DNA from: Corynebacterium marinum DSM 44953 | Lineage (GTDB): Bacteria; Actinomycetota; Actinomycetes; Mycobacteriales; Mycobacteriaceae | DNA: 64,000 nt | Reading direction: 5' to 3' | Assembly (NCBI RefSeq): GCF_000835165.1 | Contig: NZ_CP007790.1 | Coordinates: 186,001-250,000 of the forward strand | Shown here: piece by piece, positions 44,319 through 52,908 of the stretch | Layout of the letters: the number at the start of each line of letters is the position of its first letter | Position numbering within the stretch: the stretch's first letter is position 1 | Made by a program: the position numbers and the translations under genes | The notes under the pieces: generated by a model | The model's database searches: none | The model's input: the letters and a program-made list of their open reading frames with translations, nothing else | What the model was told of the DNA's origin: nothing

Positions 44319-45002
44319 CTAGCGGGCGCGCTTGGCCAGGGACTCGGTGTCCACGATGAGGACGGACTTGCCCTCGAGGCGGATCCAGCCGCGGTGGGCG
44401 AAAGTGGCCAGAGCCTTGTTCACGGTTTCGCGGGAGGCGCCCACGAGCTGGGCGATCTCCTCCTGGGTGAGGTCATGGTGGACGCGCAGCGCGCCGCCCT
44501 CCTGGGAGCCGAACCGGTTCGCCAGCTGCAGGAGAGTCTTGGCCACGCGGCCGGGGACGTCAGTGAAGATGAGGTCCGCCAGGGAGGCGTTGGTGCGGCG
44601 CAGGCGGCGGGCCAGAACGCGCAGCAACTGCTGGGCGATCTCCGGGTGGTCGGAGACCCACTGCTTGAGCATCTCCGAGTCCATCATCGCGGCCTGGACC
44701 TCGGTGACGCACACGGCGGAGGAGGTGCGCGGGCCCGGGTCGAAGATGGACAGCTCGCCGAACATGTCGGAGGGGCCCATGACTGTGAGCAGGTTCTCCC
44801 GGCCGTCGGAGGCGTGGCGCGCCAGCTTCACCTTGCCGGCGGTGATGATGTAGAGACGGTCGCCCGGCTCGCCCTCATCGAAGATGGTCGTTCCCCGGGG
44901 GTAGCGGACCGTCTCCATGTCCTGGATCAGGTTGGCCACAGCCACCGGATCCACCCCCTGGAAGATTCCGGCGCGGGACAGGATCTCCTGTACACCTTCC
45001 AC
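44319..45002 (-). CDS. glxR: cAMP-dependent global regulator GlxR (Crp family)
   Basis: A 227-residue Crp/Fnr-family regulator nearly identical to C. glutamicum GlxR, which controls a large part of central metabolism in response to cAMP. The cyclic-nucleotide domain has the phosphate-binding cassette [18 protein letters not shown], and the HTH is [21 protein letters not shown]. The GTG at 45002 (VEGVQEIL) gives the family length and has the ribosome site GAGGAGCACAA. The upstream region contains half-sites of the GlxR motif (TGTGA at about 45171-45175 on the minus strand), but no full TGTGA-N6-TCACA was seen. Confidence 0.96.
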   Translation of the reverse strand: MEGVQEILSRAGIFQGVDPVAVANLIQDMETVRYPRGTTIFDEGEPGDRLYIITAGKVKLARHASDGRENLLTVMGPSDMFGELSIFDPGPRTSSAVCVTEVQAAMMDSEMLKQWVSDHPEIAQQLLRVLARRLRRTNASLADLIFTDVPGRVAKTLLQLANRFGSQEGGALRVHHDLTQEEIAQLVGASRETVNKALATFAHRGWIRLEGKSVLIVDTESLAKRAR

Positions 45003-45195
45003 TTGTGCTCCTCTGTCATGTTTCGGTATGCGTAGACAGCGCGCCGGGACCGTTCTCGATGTCACACGAGGTCCCCCTGCGGGGTGCAGCTGTGACTTCC
45101 GGCGCAATGTGTTCCCCACCACCCTACCGTGGAACTGGTCACTAGTAGGCGGGGGGAGGGAAATTTGTCACATTACCAGCTCGTCGGCCCCCCGG

Positions 45196-45309
45196 TCACT
45201 CGAGGGCAGACTCGTCGCCCGTGCGCAGGATCACGGACTCGAGCTTCTCCATCTGCAGCGCGAACAGGGCCAGTAACAACGGGGCGGCCACCACGAGAAC
45301 GACAATCAT
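45196..45309 (-). CDS. 37-residue single-TM small protein
   Basis: A 37-codon frame starting [19 protein letters not shown], followed by [11 protein letters not shown] and an acidic end (GDESALE). It has one hydrophobic segment (2-18) and a charged tail. It lies between glxR and nth, on the glxR strand, where a small membrane-protein gene also occurs in mycobacteria. The ribosome site is weak (GATGGGCAG). Coding is supported by position, amino-acid make-up and the clean stop; function is unknown. Confidence 0.6.
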   Translation of the reverse strand: MIVVLVVAAPLLLALFALQMEKLESVILRTGDESALE

Positions 45310-45341
45310 GTCTGCCCATCGTAATGGCTAAGCTGTCCACT

Positions 45342-46043
45342 ATGCCGGTCACGTCTGATCATCCCCGCCCTCCCGCCCGCGGCACGGAGACTGACCTGGG
45401 ACGCACCCGGCGGGCCCGCCGCATCAACCGGGCCCTGGCCCAGGTCCACCCGGATGCCTGTTGCGAGCTGGACCACCGGAACCCGCTGGAGCTGACGGTC
45501 GCGACGGTCCTGTCCGCGCAGACGACCGACGTCCGCGTCAACCAGGTCACCCCGGAATTGTTCCGCCGTTTCCCCACGGCCGCCGCCTACGCCGCCGCCG
45601 ATCCTGCGGAGATCGAGGAGATCATCCGCCCGACCGGCTTCTTCCGCGCCAAGACCCGCCACCTCATCGGGCTGGGGGAGGCCCTGTCCGCGCGTTTCGA
45701 CGGCCAGGTGCCCCGGGACATGGAGGACCTGGTGTCCCTTCCCGGGGTGGGCCGCAAGACGGCCCTCGTGGTGCGCGGCAACGCCTTCGGGCTGCCGGGC
45801 CTGGCGGTGGACACCCACGTCGCCCGGCTGGCGAACCGGCTCAAGCTCGCCGAGGGCCGGGATCCGCTGAAGGTCGAGCAGGCGCTGTGCGCGCAGATCG
45901 AGAAGAAGGAGTGGACGATGTTCTCCCACCGCCTCATCTTCCACGGGCGCCGGGTCTGCCACGCCCGTCGCCCGGAGTGCGGCGCATGCGCCATCGCGAA
46001 GGACTGCCCCTCATACAACCCGACCCCCGGAGCCTGGTCATGA
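45342..46043 (+). CDS. nth: Endonuclease III
   Basis: A 233-residue DNA glycosylase/AP lyase that removes oxidised pyrimidines. The helix-hairpin-helix motif [18 protein letters not shown] holds the catalytic Lys, [13 protein letters not shown] the catalytic Asp, and the C-terminal iron-sulfur cluster uses the pattern C-x6-C-x2-C-x5-C ([17 protein letters not shown]). The ATG at 45342 ([11 protein letters not shown]) is preferred since TAAGCT (45329-45334) ends seven bases upstream. An ATG at 45324 would add six residues. The stop overlaps the tlpA-like start by four bases. Confidence 0.94.
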   Translation: MPVTSDHPRPPARGTETDLGRTRRARRINRALAQVHPDACCELDHRNPLELTVATVLSAQTTDVRVNQVTPELFRRFPTAAAYAAADPAEIEEIIRPTGFFRAKTRHLIGLGEALSARFDGQVPRDMEDLVSLPGVGRKTALVVRGNAFGLPGLAVDTHVARLANRLKLAEGRDPLKVEQALCAQIEKKEWTMFSHRLIFHGRRVCHARRPECGACAIAKDCPSYNPTPGAWS

Positions 46044-46630
46044 ACCGACAGAACGTCTGGACAATCGTCATCGGCGCCATCCTCACCCTCGCGGTCTTCG
46101 CGGCGGCGTTCGTTATGCTGAGCACCGTCAACGAACCCGCCGGGGCGCCGCAGGCGGCGGACCCCACGGCGTCGACCACAGGGGCGTCGCAAAGCGAAGT
46201 GGCCGACCGGCCGGACTGCCCCTCCACCGGGGCGGGCGGCGTCGCCCTGGACTGCCTGGGCGGCGCCAACTCGGCGGCACCGGCGGAGGGCATCACCGTG
46301 GTCAACGTGTGGGCCTGGTGGTGCGGACCCTGCCGGGACGAGTTGCCCTACTTCGACGAGTTCGCCGACGCGAACCCCGAATACACCGTCGTCGGAGTGC
46401 ACGCCGACGCGAACCCGGGTAACGGCGCGGACATGCTGGATGAGCTGGGCATCCGCCTGGCCAGCTACCAGGACCTGGACAACACTTTCGCCGGCACCCT
46501 GGGCCTGCCCGGTGTCATCCCCATTACGGTGGTGTTCGACGGCGCCGAGCAGGTGGCGATGTTCCCGAAGACTTTCGGGTCGGCGCAGGAACTGGATGAC
46601 GCCGTCGCAGAAGCCGTGGAGGGTACATGA
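46040..46630 (+). CDS. TlpA/ResA-like membrane thioredoxin
   Basis: A 196-residue thioredoxin-fold protein with an N-terminal TM (8-28) and an exported domain. The redox motif WCGPC is at 94-98 and the cis-Pro region reads GVIPITVVF. Two further cysteines (C60 and C72) lie before the core. It likely reduces disulfides outside the membrane, for example in cytochrome c maturation or for MarP. It overlaps nth and the nudix gene by four bases each (ATGA). Confidence 0.9.
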   Translation: MNRQNVWTIVIGAILTLAVFAAAFVMLSTVNEPAGAPQAADPTASTTGASQSEVADRPDCPSTGAGGVALDCLGGANSAAPAEGITVVNVWAWWCGPCRDELPYFDEFADANPEYTVVGVHADANPGNGADMLDELGIRLASYQDLDNTFAGTLGLPGVIPITVVFDGAEQVAMFPKTFGSAQELDDAVAEAVEGT

Positions 46631-47406
46631 GGACAGATTTCGGGCCGGATCAGCCCGGGGCCAACACGAAGCTGAATCCCGGGCAGGCGCCGCGCTGGAT
46701 GCGGCGCCTGGTGTCGGAGGTCTCCGCCGCCCACTCGCACCCCGACGTCCGGGGCGTGGACGCCTGCATGACCAACCGGGAAGGGCCGGACCGCTCCGCC
46801 GCCGTCCTCATCCTCTTCTCCGGCGCCGACCACTTCGCGGCAAACCCGCCCGGCAACGCCGCCGTGCTACTGACCCACAGATCACCGTCGATGCGCTCCC
46901 ATTCCGGACAGATCGCCTTCCCCGGGGGGCGCGTCGACTCCACCGACCTCAACCCCGTCGACGCCGCGCTGCGGGAGGCATGGGAGGAGACCGGCCTGGA
47001 CCGCTCCACCGTCACCCCCGTCGCAGAGATGGAGCCCGTCCACATCCGCGCCTCCGGTTACCCGGTCCACCCGGTGCTCGGGCACTGGCACACGCCCGGC
47101 GACGTGGGGGTGGCCAGCCCCGCCGAAGCCGACGACGTCTTCCCCGCCTACGTCTCCGATCTCCTCGACCCCCGTAACCGGCTCATGGTCGGCTGGGCCG
47201 GGTGGAAGGGGCCGGCCTTCACCATCAACGACTACCTGGTGTGGGGGTTCACCGCGGGCCTCTTGTCCGCGATGCTGCACCAGGCCGGGTGGGAACGACC
47301 CTGGGACCGGGGCACCACCCTCGATCTCCAGGACACGCTGGCGAAGTCCCGCAACAACGAACCTCGCTATTCGGACCCGGGCAACCGGGTAAGATTTCTC
47401 CGGTAA
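46627..47406 (+). CDS. NUDIX hydrolase, CoA pyrophosphatase type
   Basis: A 259-residue NUDIX protein. The full Nudix box GX5EX7REUXEEXGU appears as GGRVDSTDLNPVDAALREAW then EETGL, with the family-typical substitution in the fifth-position acid, preceded by the CoA-group signature SHSGQIAFPGG. The likely reaction is cleavage of CoA or a related diphosphate to 3',5'-ADP and phosphopantetheine. It is in the nth-tlpA-nudix-marP operon, a gene order shared with mycobacteria. Confidence 0.9.
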   Translation: MRTDFGPDQPGANTKLNPGQAPRWMRRLVSEVSAAHSHPDVRGVDACMTNREGPDRSAAVLILFSGADHFAANPPGNAAVLLTHRSPSMRSHSGQIAFPGGRVDSTDLNPVDAALREAWEETGLDRSTVTPVAEMEPVHIRASGYPVHPVLGHWHTPGDVGVASPAEADDVFPAYVSDLLDPRNRLMVGWAGWKGPAFTINDYLVWGFTAGLLSAMLHQAGWERPWDRGTTLDLQDTLAKSRNNEPRYSDPGNRVRFLR

Positions 47407-47457
47407 TCACCGGACGCCGCTTCCGGCACGCACACTGGACAGGAACACCGAACACTC

Positions 47458-48651
47458 GTGACCAACGCGCTCCTCGTCGACGGCCTCATTCTGCTGGCCG
47501 TATTGCTGGCGATCGCCACCGGTTGGCGCCAGGGCGCGTTCGCCTCCGTGCTCTCCACCGTCGGCGTGGTCGCGGGCCTGATCATCGGCGCCGCCCTCGC
47601 CCCGCCGGTCATGCAATTGACCGATTCCGTGGCCCTGCGTTTCCTGCTCGGCCTGGGCACGATCATCATGCTCGTCGGACTGGGCAATCTGGTCGGCGGC
47701 GTCCTCGGCTCCTCCGTCCGGGATCGGATGCGCATGCGCGCCTCCCAGACCGTCGACTCCGCGATCGGGTCGGTCTTCACCGCGGCCGCCACCCTCATCG
47801 TGGTGTGGTTGATCTCGATTCCCCTGGCCACCGGGCTGAGCGGTCCGGTCAGCCAGGGCATCCGCAACTCGGAGATCCTGGGTTTCGTCGACCGGAACAC
47901 CCCGCCGGGGTTGGAGCAGCTGCCCGCCCGCGTCACGGTGCTCCTCAACGATTCGGGCCTCCCGCCGTTGTTCTCCCCCTTCGACGAACCTCCGGCCCGG
48001 GAGGTCGCGGCGCCGAACATCCAGATCGACGATTACGCCCTCGTCGAGGAGGTTCGGCCGTCCGTCATCCACATCCAGGGCGACTCCAGCGAGTGCCTGC
48101 GCCGTCTCATGGGTTCCGGCTTCGTCACCGCCCCCGACTACGTGGTGACCAACGCGCACGTGGTCGCCGGGACGGAGACGGTCCGTCTGGACACCGTCCT
48201 GGGGGTCCGGGACGCAGAGGTGGTCTACTACAACCCCGCCGTGGACGTCGCGGTCCTCCATTCGCCCGGGCTTGGGCTGCCGGCCGTGCCCTGGGCGGAG
48301 GTTCCGGCGGTCTCGGGTGACGACGCCGTCGTCATGGGCTTCCCCGAATCCGGCCCGTTCGAGGCTGCCCCGGCCCGCATCCGCGACAAGCTGCTCATCG
48401 CCGGGCCGGACATCTACGCCGCCGGCCGGGTGGAGCGCGAGGCGTACACCGTCCGCGGCACCATCCGCCAGGGCAATTCCGGTGGCCCGCTGCTGGACAC
48501 CGAGGGCCGGGTGCTGGGCGTGGTCTTCGGTGCCAGCGTCGATCAGACCGACACCGGCTACGCCGTCACCGCCGCAGAGGTCCAACGCCAGATCGGCGAC
48601 GTCACCTCACTGGTCTCGCCGGTGGACACGCAGGGGTGCGTGGCCGGCTAG
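47458..48651 (+). CDS. marP: MarP-like membrane serine protease
   Basis: A 397-residue protease with four N-terminal TMs of CvpA type (about 5-130) and a periplasmic chymotrypsin-like domain. The catalytic triad is H234 (TNAHVV), D263 (VDVAVL) and S341 (RQGNSGGPLLD). C213 and C394 are placed exactly as the disulfide that regulates M. tuberculosis MarP, a protease required for acid resistance. The last residues are TQGCVAG. The GTG at 47458 is 51 bases after the nudix stop. The redox protein encoded two genes upstream could act on its disulfide; this is inference. Confidence 0.92.
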   Translation: MTNALLVDGLILLAVLLAIATGWRQGAFASVLSTVGVVAGLIIGAALAPPVMQLTDSVALRFLLGLGTIIMLVGLGNLVGGVLGSSVRDRMRMRASQTVDSAIGSVFTAAATLIVVWLISIPLATGLSGPVSQGIRNSEILGFVDRNTPPGLEQLPARVTVLLNDSGLPPLFSPFDEPPAREVAAPNIQIDDYALVEEVRPSVIHIQGDSSECLRRLMGSGFVTAPDYVVTNAHVVAGTETVRLDTVLGVRDAEVVYYNPAVDVAVLHSPGLGLPAVPWAEVPAVSGDDAVVMGFPESGPFEAAPARIRDKLLIAGPDIYAAGRVEREAYTVRGTIRQGNSGGPLLDTEGRVLGVVFGASVDQTDTGYAVTAAEVQRQIGDVTSLVSPVDTQGCVAG

Positions 48652-49574
48652 ATGTACTTCCCGGCGAAGTCGGCGACGGCGTCGACGAAACCGGCCGGGT
48701 TCTCCAGCTGCGGCAGATTCCTCGTCCCGGGCACGTGGGCGACCTCCACCGGGCCGGCGACCCGCTCTCGCGACCGGCGGGCCAGATGGTGCCAGGCCCG
48801 CTGCGGCGGCTGGACGAGCAGCGTGGGGACGGTGACCCGCATGCTCAGCCACCGCTCCGAGACTGCGGCGGTGAGCAGCCGGTTCGTGCGCACGATGGCC
48901 TGCTGGGCATTGCTGATCTGCGCGGACGTCAGGCGCAGCAGGAGCGCTTCCTCGAAGGCGGGGCCGCGGGCGAAGTCACCCGTGGTGTTGAGCCTGAGGT
49001 GGCGCCGGTAGGCGGCCGCGGCGAGACCGGGGAACAGCCGGAGGACGGACAACGGCAGGTGCGAGACCACTGAACGGGCGCACAGCCAGGGGAAGTTCCA
49101 GGGGCGCGCCGCGATCGCCCGGCGCAGGTCCACCGGATGGGCGGCGCTCACGGACACCAGCGCCGCGACCAGGTCCGGATACTTCGTGGCCAGCGCCCAG
49201 GCGACCGTTCCGCCCGTGTCGGAGCCGACGACCACCGCGGAGTCGTGGCCCAGCGACCGGATGAGTCCGGCGATGTCGCCCGCGGCGGTGCGCAGATCGC
49301 CGCCGGCGGTGGCCGGCGGCTTGTCGCTCATGCCGTACCCGCGGGCGTCGACAGCTGCGACGTGGAACCCCCGGGCGGCCAGCGGGGCGATGACCTCCCG
49401 GAAATCGAACCAGCCGGAGAACGCGCCGTGCAGGAGCACCACCAGCGGATCTCCCGGGTTGCCCGCCACCGCCGCGTGCAGCCGCACCCCGCGCGTATGG
49501 ACCAGCTCATGGGTGAAAGGGCCGTCCAGCTCCACCACGGAGGGGGAGAGCGCGGGACGGTGGAGCTTGAACAC
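48648..49574 (-). CDS. EphE-like alpha/beta hydrolase, catalytic His missing
   Basis: A 308-residue hydrolase of the epoxide hydrolase group. The oxyanion motif is LLHGAFSGWFDFRE (47-60), and the nucleophile region VVGSDTGGTVAW puts D119 where epoxide hydrolases have their Asp. The C-terminal catalytic His is expected in the pattern GHxPxxExP, but the sequence reads GTRNLPQLENP, with no His, so activity is doubtful or uses another residue. The location opposite marP matches M. tuberculosis ephE (Rv3670). The stop overlaps that of marP by three bases. Confidence 0.82.
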   Translation of the reverse strand: MFKLHRPALSPSVVELDGPFTHELVHTRGVRLHAAVAGNPGDPLVVLLHGAFSGWFDFREVIAPLAARGFHVAAVDARGYGMSDKPPATAGGDLRTAAGDIAGLIRSLGHDSAVVVGSDTGGTVAWALATKYPDLVAALVSVSAAHPVDLRRAIAARPWNFPWLCARSVVSHLPLSVLRLFPGLAAAAYRRHLRLNTTGDFARGPAFEEALLLRLTSAQISNAQQAIVRTNRLLTAAVSERWLSMRVTVPTLLVQPPQRAWHHLARRSRERVAGPVEVAHVPGTRNLPQLENPAGFVDAVADFAGKYI

Positions 49575-49625
49575 GGTGGGGGTTTCCTTTCGGCGGGCCG
49601 TCGAGCCGGGGACGGAACAGAAACC

Positions 49626-49662
49626 GCCCGGCCGCTGCCGGGTGGGGGAGCGGTCGGGCGGA
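49626..49662 (-). terminator. Terminator of the holin-family gene
   Basis: CCGCCCGGCCGCT (49624-49636) and AGCGGTCGGGCGG (49649-49661) pair with one mismatch around GCCGGGTGGGGG. It lies 15 bases after the stop on the minus strand. Confidence 0.6.
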
Positions 49663-49676
49663 GAAAGCGGGAAAGG

Positions 49677-50180
49677 TCAGCTGTACATGCCGCGGTCGCG
49701 GCCCTCGATGCGCTTCGTGGCCTGGCCCGGGACCAGGTTCTTCAGTTCGTTGACCGACTTTATGGTGTGCTTCGGGGCACCGATCTTCTTCACCTTCCGC
49801 CATCCGACGAGGGCGAGCACGGCGGCGAGCAGGATCATCACGAGGAAGACGATGAGGAACGCGGCCCAGGGCTCCAGCCAGATCATCAGCAGCGCCGCGA
49901 CGAAAAAGAAGAAGAAGAAAGAGGAGTAGAGAGCGATGACGCCGGCCACTCCGAACAGGCCGCCGCCGATCGCGCCCTTCTTCGCCTCACCGGCGATTTC
50001 GGTCTTGGCCAGCTCGATCTCCGCGCGGAAGAGGCTGGACATCTGGGCCGTGGCGTTGGAGACAAGATCGCCGACGGATCCCTCACCCGGGCGGGTGCTG
50101 TCGACGTCGCTGAGCGGGATCGAGCTGACCCGCGGAGTAAAGTCCTTAGGTCCGTCGGTGAAAAGTCCGTTGTTGCTCAC
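49677..50180 (-). CDS. Phage-holin superfamily III membrane protein (PF07332-like)
   Basis: A 167-residue protein with an N-terminal soluble part (1-65), the amphipathic helix SLFRAEIELAKTEIAGEAK, and two adjacent TMs (about 75-100 and 103-130; the first is very Phe-rich). This is the pattern of the phage_holin_3_6 family, which is common in actinobacterial chromosomes and is not usually part of a prophage. The GTG at 50180 (VSNNGLFTDG) has the ribosome site AGGAAGG six bases upstream. The C-terminal tail is basic (KKIGAPKHTIKSVNELKN). Role unknown. Confidence 0.82.
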   Translation of the reverse strand: MSNNGLFTDGPKDFTPRVSSIPLSDVDSTRPGEGSVGDLVSNATAQMSSLFRAEIELAKTEIAGEAKKGAIGGGLFGVAGVIALYSSFFFFFFVAALLMIWLEPWAAFLIVFLVMILLAAVLALVGWRKVKKIGAPKHTIKSVNELKNLVPGQATKRIEGRDRGMYS

Positions 50181-50274
50181 GATGTGCCTTCCTGATGCGG
50201 TGTCATGCATTTTCGTCCATGGTGCCACGGATTCTCTGTGAATGCGCGTCTCTTGCAGCGCTATCGTAGTGGAT

Positions 50275-50718
50275 ATGTCTGCGGTTGACCCCCTGCAACC
50301 CCGCCTCTGGCTCGGTGACGTGTCGGCGCTGGCCGCCGAGGCGGGGTCCGCCGTCGCGGCGGTGCACCGTGGGCCGTGGGCGCGCCGACGCCGCGGGGGC
50401 GCGCACGGCCTTTTCGGCCGGGCTCATCCAGATGCTCCGGTGGATGCCTCAGGCGGAGCCGCGGCGGCCGCGCTGGGCCCACCAGATCCCGCCGGCGGCG
50501 GCCGCGGTGACGACGGCGACCACGCTCGCGCCGATGCTCACCTCGCGCGGGGAGGGCAACTGGAACAGTGGCACCGGGTGGCGGAAGCTGCGGATCTCCC
50601 AGCCGTTCTCCAGCGCGGCCTTCTTCATGGCCCGGTCGGGGTTCACGGCCACCGGGTTGCCCACGGCCTCCAGCATCGGGATGTCCGTCGCGGAATCCGA
50701 GTAGGCGTAGCTGAGTGA
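50275..50718 (+). CDS. Uncertain open frame with leaderless promoter signature
   Basis: The ATG at 50275 is preceded by TATCGT (50262-50267) with a seven-base gap, the same leaderless layout as at many real genes here. The first 45 codons (MSAVDPLQPRLWLGDVSAL, then AAEAGSAVAAVHRGPWARRR) look like protein, but after about codon 58 the frame runs antisense to the HAD gene and loses protein character. It may be a remnant of a convergent gene cut short, or a short gene with a frameshift. No family recognised. Confidence 0.3.
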   Translation: MSAVDPLQPRLWLGDVSALAAEAGSAVAAVHRGPWARRRRGGAHGLFGRAHPDAPVDASGGAAAAALGPPDPAGGGRGDDGDHARADAHLARGGQLEQWHRVAEAADLPAVLQRGLLHGPVGVHGHRVAHGLQHRDVRRGIRVGVAE

Positions 50719-51387
50719 GAGGTCGTAGTGCTTCTCCGCGGCCAGGGCGTCAATGGCCTCCGCCTTCGCCGCCCCCTTGCAGTAGAAGAGGATCTCGCCC
50801 GTGAAGTGGCCGTCGGCGACCTCGAGTTCGGTGGCCACAACCTGGTGGATGCCCAGTTCCTCGGCGATGAGGTCCACCAGGTGGGAGGCCGAGGCGGAGA
50901 TGATGATCACGTCGTGGCCGGCGTTGCGGTGGAAGGCGATGAGCTCGCGGGCCTCCTCATAGATGGCGGGGGTGACCACGTTGTGCATGGTTTCCGAGGC
51001 GATCTCGCGCACCTGCTCCACCGACCAGCCGGCGACCAGCGCGGCGAGCTGGTCGCGGGTGGTGTCCATCTGCTCGCTGGACTGCCCCGCGATCATGTAC
51101 GTGGCCTTCGCCAGTGACATGTGCAGCGCCTCGGAGGTGGTGATGAGGCCGTTGTGCATGAACTCCCGGCCGAAGGCGAAGGCGGAGGACGTGGCGATGA
51201 TGGTCTTGTCCAGGTCGAAGAAGGCCGCCACGCGGGGTGCATGTTGCGTGGTGGCCTGCTGGTTCGCAGGGGACCCGGTCGTCATGTGGACATAGTCTAG
51301 ACCTCTGCCCTGTGAAGCGTAAGGGGAGAGTGTTTCTGGAGTGGCCGATGTTGCGGAAGGGGTGACAGTGTAGGTAAGTCTGGACAT
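50449..51387 (-). CDS. HAD-family phosphatase (SerB-like) with C-terminal TM
   Basis: A 312-residue HAD phosphatase of the IB/SerB type. Motif I FFDLDKTIIATSSAFAFG (about 52-69) holds the nucleophile Asp, motif II is IIISASASHL, the Lys is in YCKGAAKAEAI and motif III is YAYSDSATDIPMLEAVG. A C-terminal hydrophobic segment (SIGASVVAVVTAAAAGGIWW) anchors it to the membrane. The ATG at 51387 has the ribosome site GAGGGAG; an alternative ATG at 51285 has TAGACT eight bases upstream and would give 278 residues. M. tuberculosis Rv3661 sits in the same place beside ssd. The substrate is unknown. Confidence 0.88.
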   Translation of the reverse strand: MSRLTYTVTPSATSATPETLSPYASQGRGLDYVHMTTGSPANQQATTQHAPRVAAFFDLDKTIIATSSAFAFGREFMHNGLITTSEALHMSLAKATYMIAGQSSEQMDTTRDQLAALVAGWSVEQVREIASETMHNVVTPAIYEEARELIAFHRNAGHDVIIISASASHLVDLIAEELGIHQVVATELEVADGHFTGEILFYCKGAAKAEAIDALAAEKHYDLSLSYAYSDSATDIPMLEAVGNPVAVNPDRAMKKAALENGWEIRSFRHPVPLFQLPSPREVSIGASVVAVVTAAAAGGIWWAQRGRRGSA

Positions 51388-51433
51388 GGAAAACTCCCTC
51401 GAAAAGTTATTCGAGAAAGTCGGCGGGGCGGTA

Positions 51434-51462
51434 TTGTCTTGGGCTGAAAGGTGTGCCATAAT
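51434..51462 (+). promoter_or_regulatory. Promoter of 6C RNA
   Basis: TTGTCT (51434-51439) and CATAAT (51457-51462) are separated by exactly 17 bases. This is the best match to a vegetative promoter in the window and would start transcription at about 51469. Confidence 0.75.
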
Positions 51463-51468
51463 TCCACT

Positions 51469-51572
51469 TGCAAGGCCCCGATATACCGTGTGGCCTGCCC
51501 CGGCTATCCCCCCCGATGCCGGGTTACTGACGGCCCGCGCACACCCCCCCCGAGGCGCGGGCCGTCCCTTAA
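51469..51572 (+). ncRNA. 6C small RNA
   Basis: Two consecutive hairpins have C-only loops: CCCGGC/GCCGGG (51498-51503, 51518-51523) with seven C in the loop (51508-51514), and GACGGCCCGCGC/GCGCGGGCCGTC (51529-51540, 51555-51566) with eight C (51544-51551), followed by CCTTAATTT as terminator. This is the signature of the actinobacterial 6C RNA, whose C-rich loops pair with G-rich ribosome sites. In mycobacteria the 6C RNA (B11) also lies between the HAD and ssd genes. The 5' end is inferred from the promoter. Confidence 0.88.
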
Positions 51573-51780
51573 TTTCCCTCCGCTTCGACGGCAGTCCATT
51601 GTGACGGCACCGGCTGAACGCTCCGGCCAATGACAGCGTCTCCCGCCCGGGCCCGCGCCGCCAGCGCCGCCGGAGAGTTGTCCACAGTTCCGCGGTGATA
51701 TGTCAACCACATCACCGGTTGTCCACAGAAGAGGAACGCGACTCTTGTCCCGCCCCGTCTTCTCCGGCGATGGTGGGGCC

Positions 51781-52908
51781 ATGAGCAGCACCTACATCCT
51801 CGTGGCAGTCGGCGATCCCGTCATCCACCCCGAAGCCACACACGTCGCGGCCGCGACCGGCCACGGGGTCGTCGACACCGTCGACCCCCGCGAGATCACC
51901 CGCCTGATGTCCCGCGCCCACGCCGTGCTCGTGGACGCAGACACCGCCGGCCACGTCGCCACACTCGACCGGCGGCCCGGCATCCACTTCCTCTCGGCTG
52001 ACCCCGGCCCCGTCGACTGGCGCGCGGCCCTGCACTGCCACGCGGAGAACGCCTACGTTCTCCCCGCCCAGGCCGCCGACCTGCTCTCCGCACTGGGTCA
52101 CGCCCGAGCGCCGGGCACCGGGTCCGGCCACGCCTCCGGCCGCGCGTCAGGGCGGGCGGCCGACCGTGCCGCGCAGGACCCGGCACCCGCACCCACGCAG
52201 GGCACCCTCATCGGCGTGTGCGGATCCGCCGGCGGGGCAGGCGTCTCGACCCTGGCGGCCGCCCTCGCCCGCACCGCCGTCCGCCACCACCCGGTCACGC
52301 TCATCGACGCCGATGACCGCTCCGGCGGACTGGACCTCCTCCTCGGCCTGGAGGACGCCGCCGGTGCCCGCTGGCCGGACCTGCGGCTCGGCGAAGGAAC
52401 CGTCGCAGGCGCGGACCTGCGGGCGGCGCTGCCCGCCACACCCGACGGAATCGCCGTCCTGTCCACCGCCCGCAGCACTCTCGCCGACCCTTTCCGGCTC
52501 ACCGGGGACAACGTGCGACCCGTGCTCGAGTCGCTGGCGGACTCGCCCGGGGTCACCGTCGTCGACCTGCCGGCCCACGGCCCTGCCACGGGGGCAATCA
52601 CCGATGCCTGCGACAGGGTCGTCCTGCTCATCCCCGCCGAGGTGCGCGCCGCGGCGGCCGCCGCCCGCCTGGCCGCCGACCTCACGCGCACCCGGACGGC
52701 CACCGTCGGCGTCGCCCGCCACCGCGGCTGGTCCGGGTTGAGCGCCGAAGACCTGTCCAAGATCACCCGGTGCCAGATCCTCGGCGAACTCGGACACATC
52801 CCCCGCCTGGCCCGGGTCGCGGAACTCGGCGGGCTGCCGGAACGCCTCCCCGGCGCGCTCACGGCCACCGCCCGCCTGGTGCTGGCCGACGCGGGGGTGC
52901 CGCTGTGA
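51781..52908 (+). CDS. ssd: Septum-site-determining/CpaE-like ATPase (Ssd, TadZ type)
   Basis: A 375-residue MinD/CpaE-like protein. The N-terminal receiver-like domain (about 1-110) is followed by a Gly/Ala-rich linker and a deviant Walker A ATPase domain, GVCGSAGGAGVSTLAAALAR (about 143-162), with LIDADDRSGGLDLLLGL. The lysine of the deviant P-loop is not present. It is the first gene of the tad-type operon and by analogy localises the secretion/pilus apparatus; in mycobacteria Ssd affects septum formation. The stop overlaps the ATPase start (GTGA). Confidence 0.85.
   Translation: MSSTYILVAVGDPVIHPEATHVAAATGHGVVDTVDPREITRLMSRAHAVLVDADTAGHVATLDRRPGIHFLSADPGPVDWRAALHCHAENAYVLPAQAADLLSALGHARAPGTGSGHASGRASGRAADRAAQDPAPAPTQGTLIGVCGSAGGAGVSTLAAALARTAVRHHPVTLIDADDRSGGLDLLLGLEDAAGARWPDLRLGEGTVAGADLRAALPATPDGIAVLSTARSTLADPFRLTGDNVRPVLESLADSPGVTVVDLPAHGPATGAITDACDRVVLLIPAEVRAAAAAARLAADLTRTRTATVGVARHRGWSGLSAEDLSKITRCQILGELGHIPRLARVAELGGLPERLPGALTATARLVLADAGVPL

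Noticed and set aside
45060..45185. GlxR operator in its own promoter region
   Set aside because: Only half-sites (TGTGA) are present; no TGTGA-N6-TCACA pair was found, so I do not call a site.
49677..50180. Holin-like gene as evidence of a prophage
   Set aside because: No other phage gene is nearby, and this holin superfamily is a normal chromosomal gene in actinobacteria at this locus.
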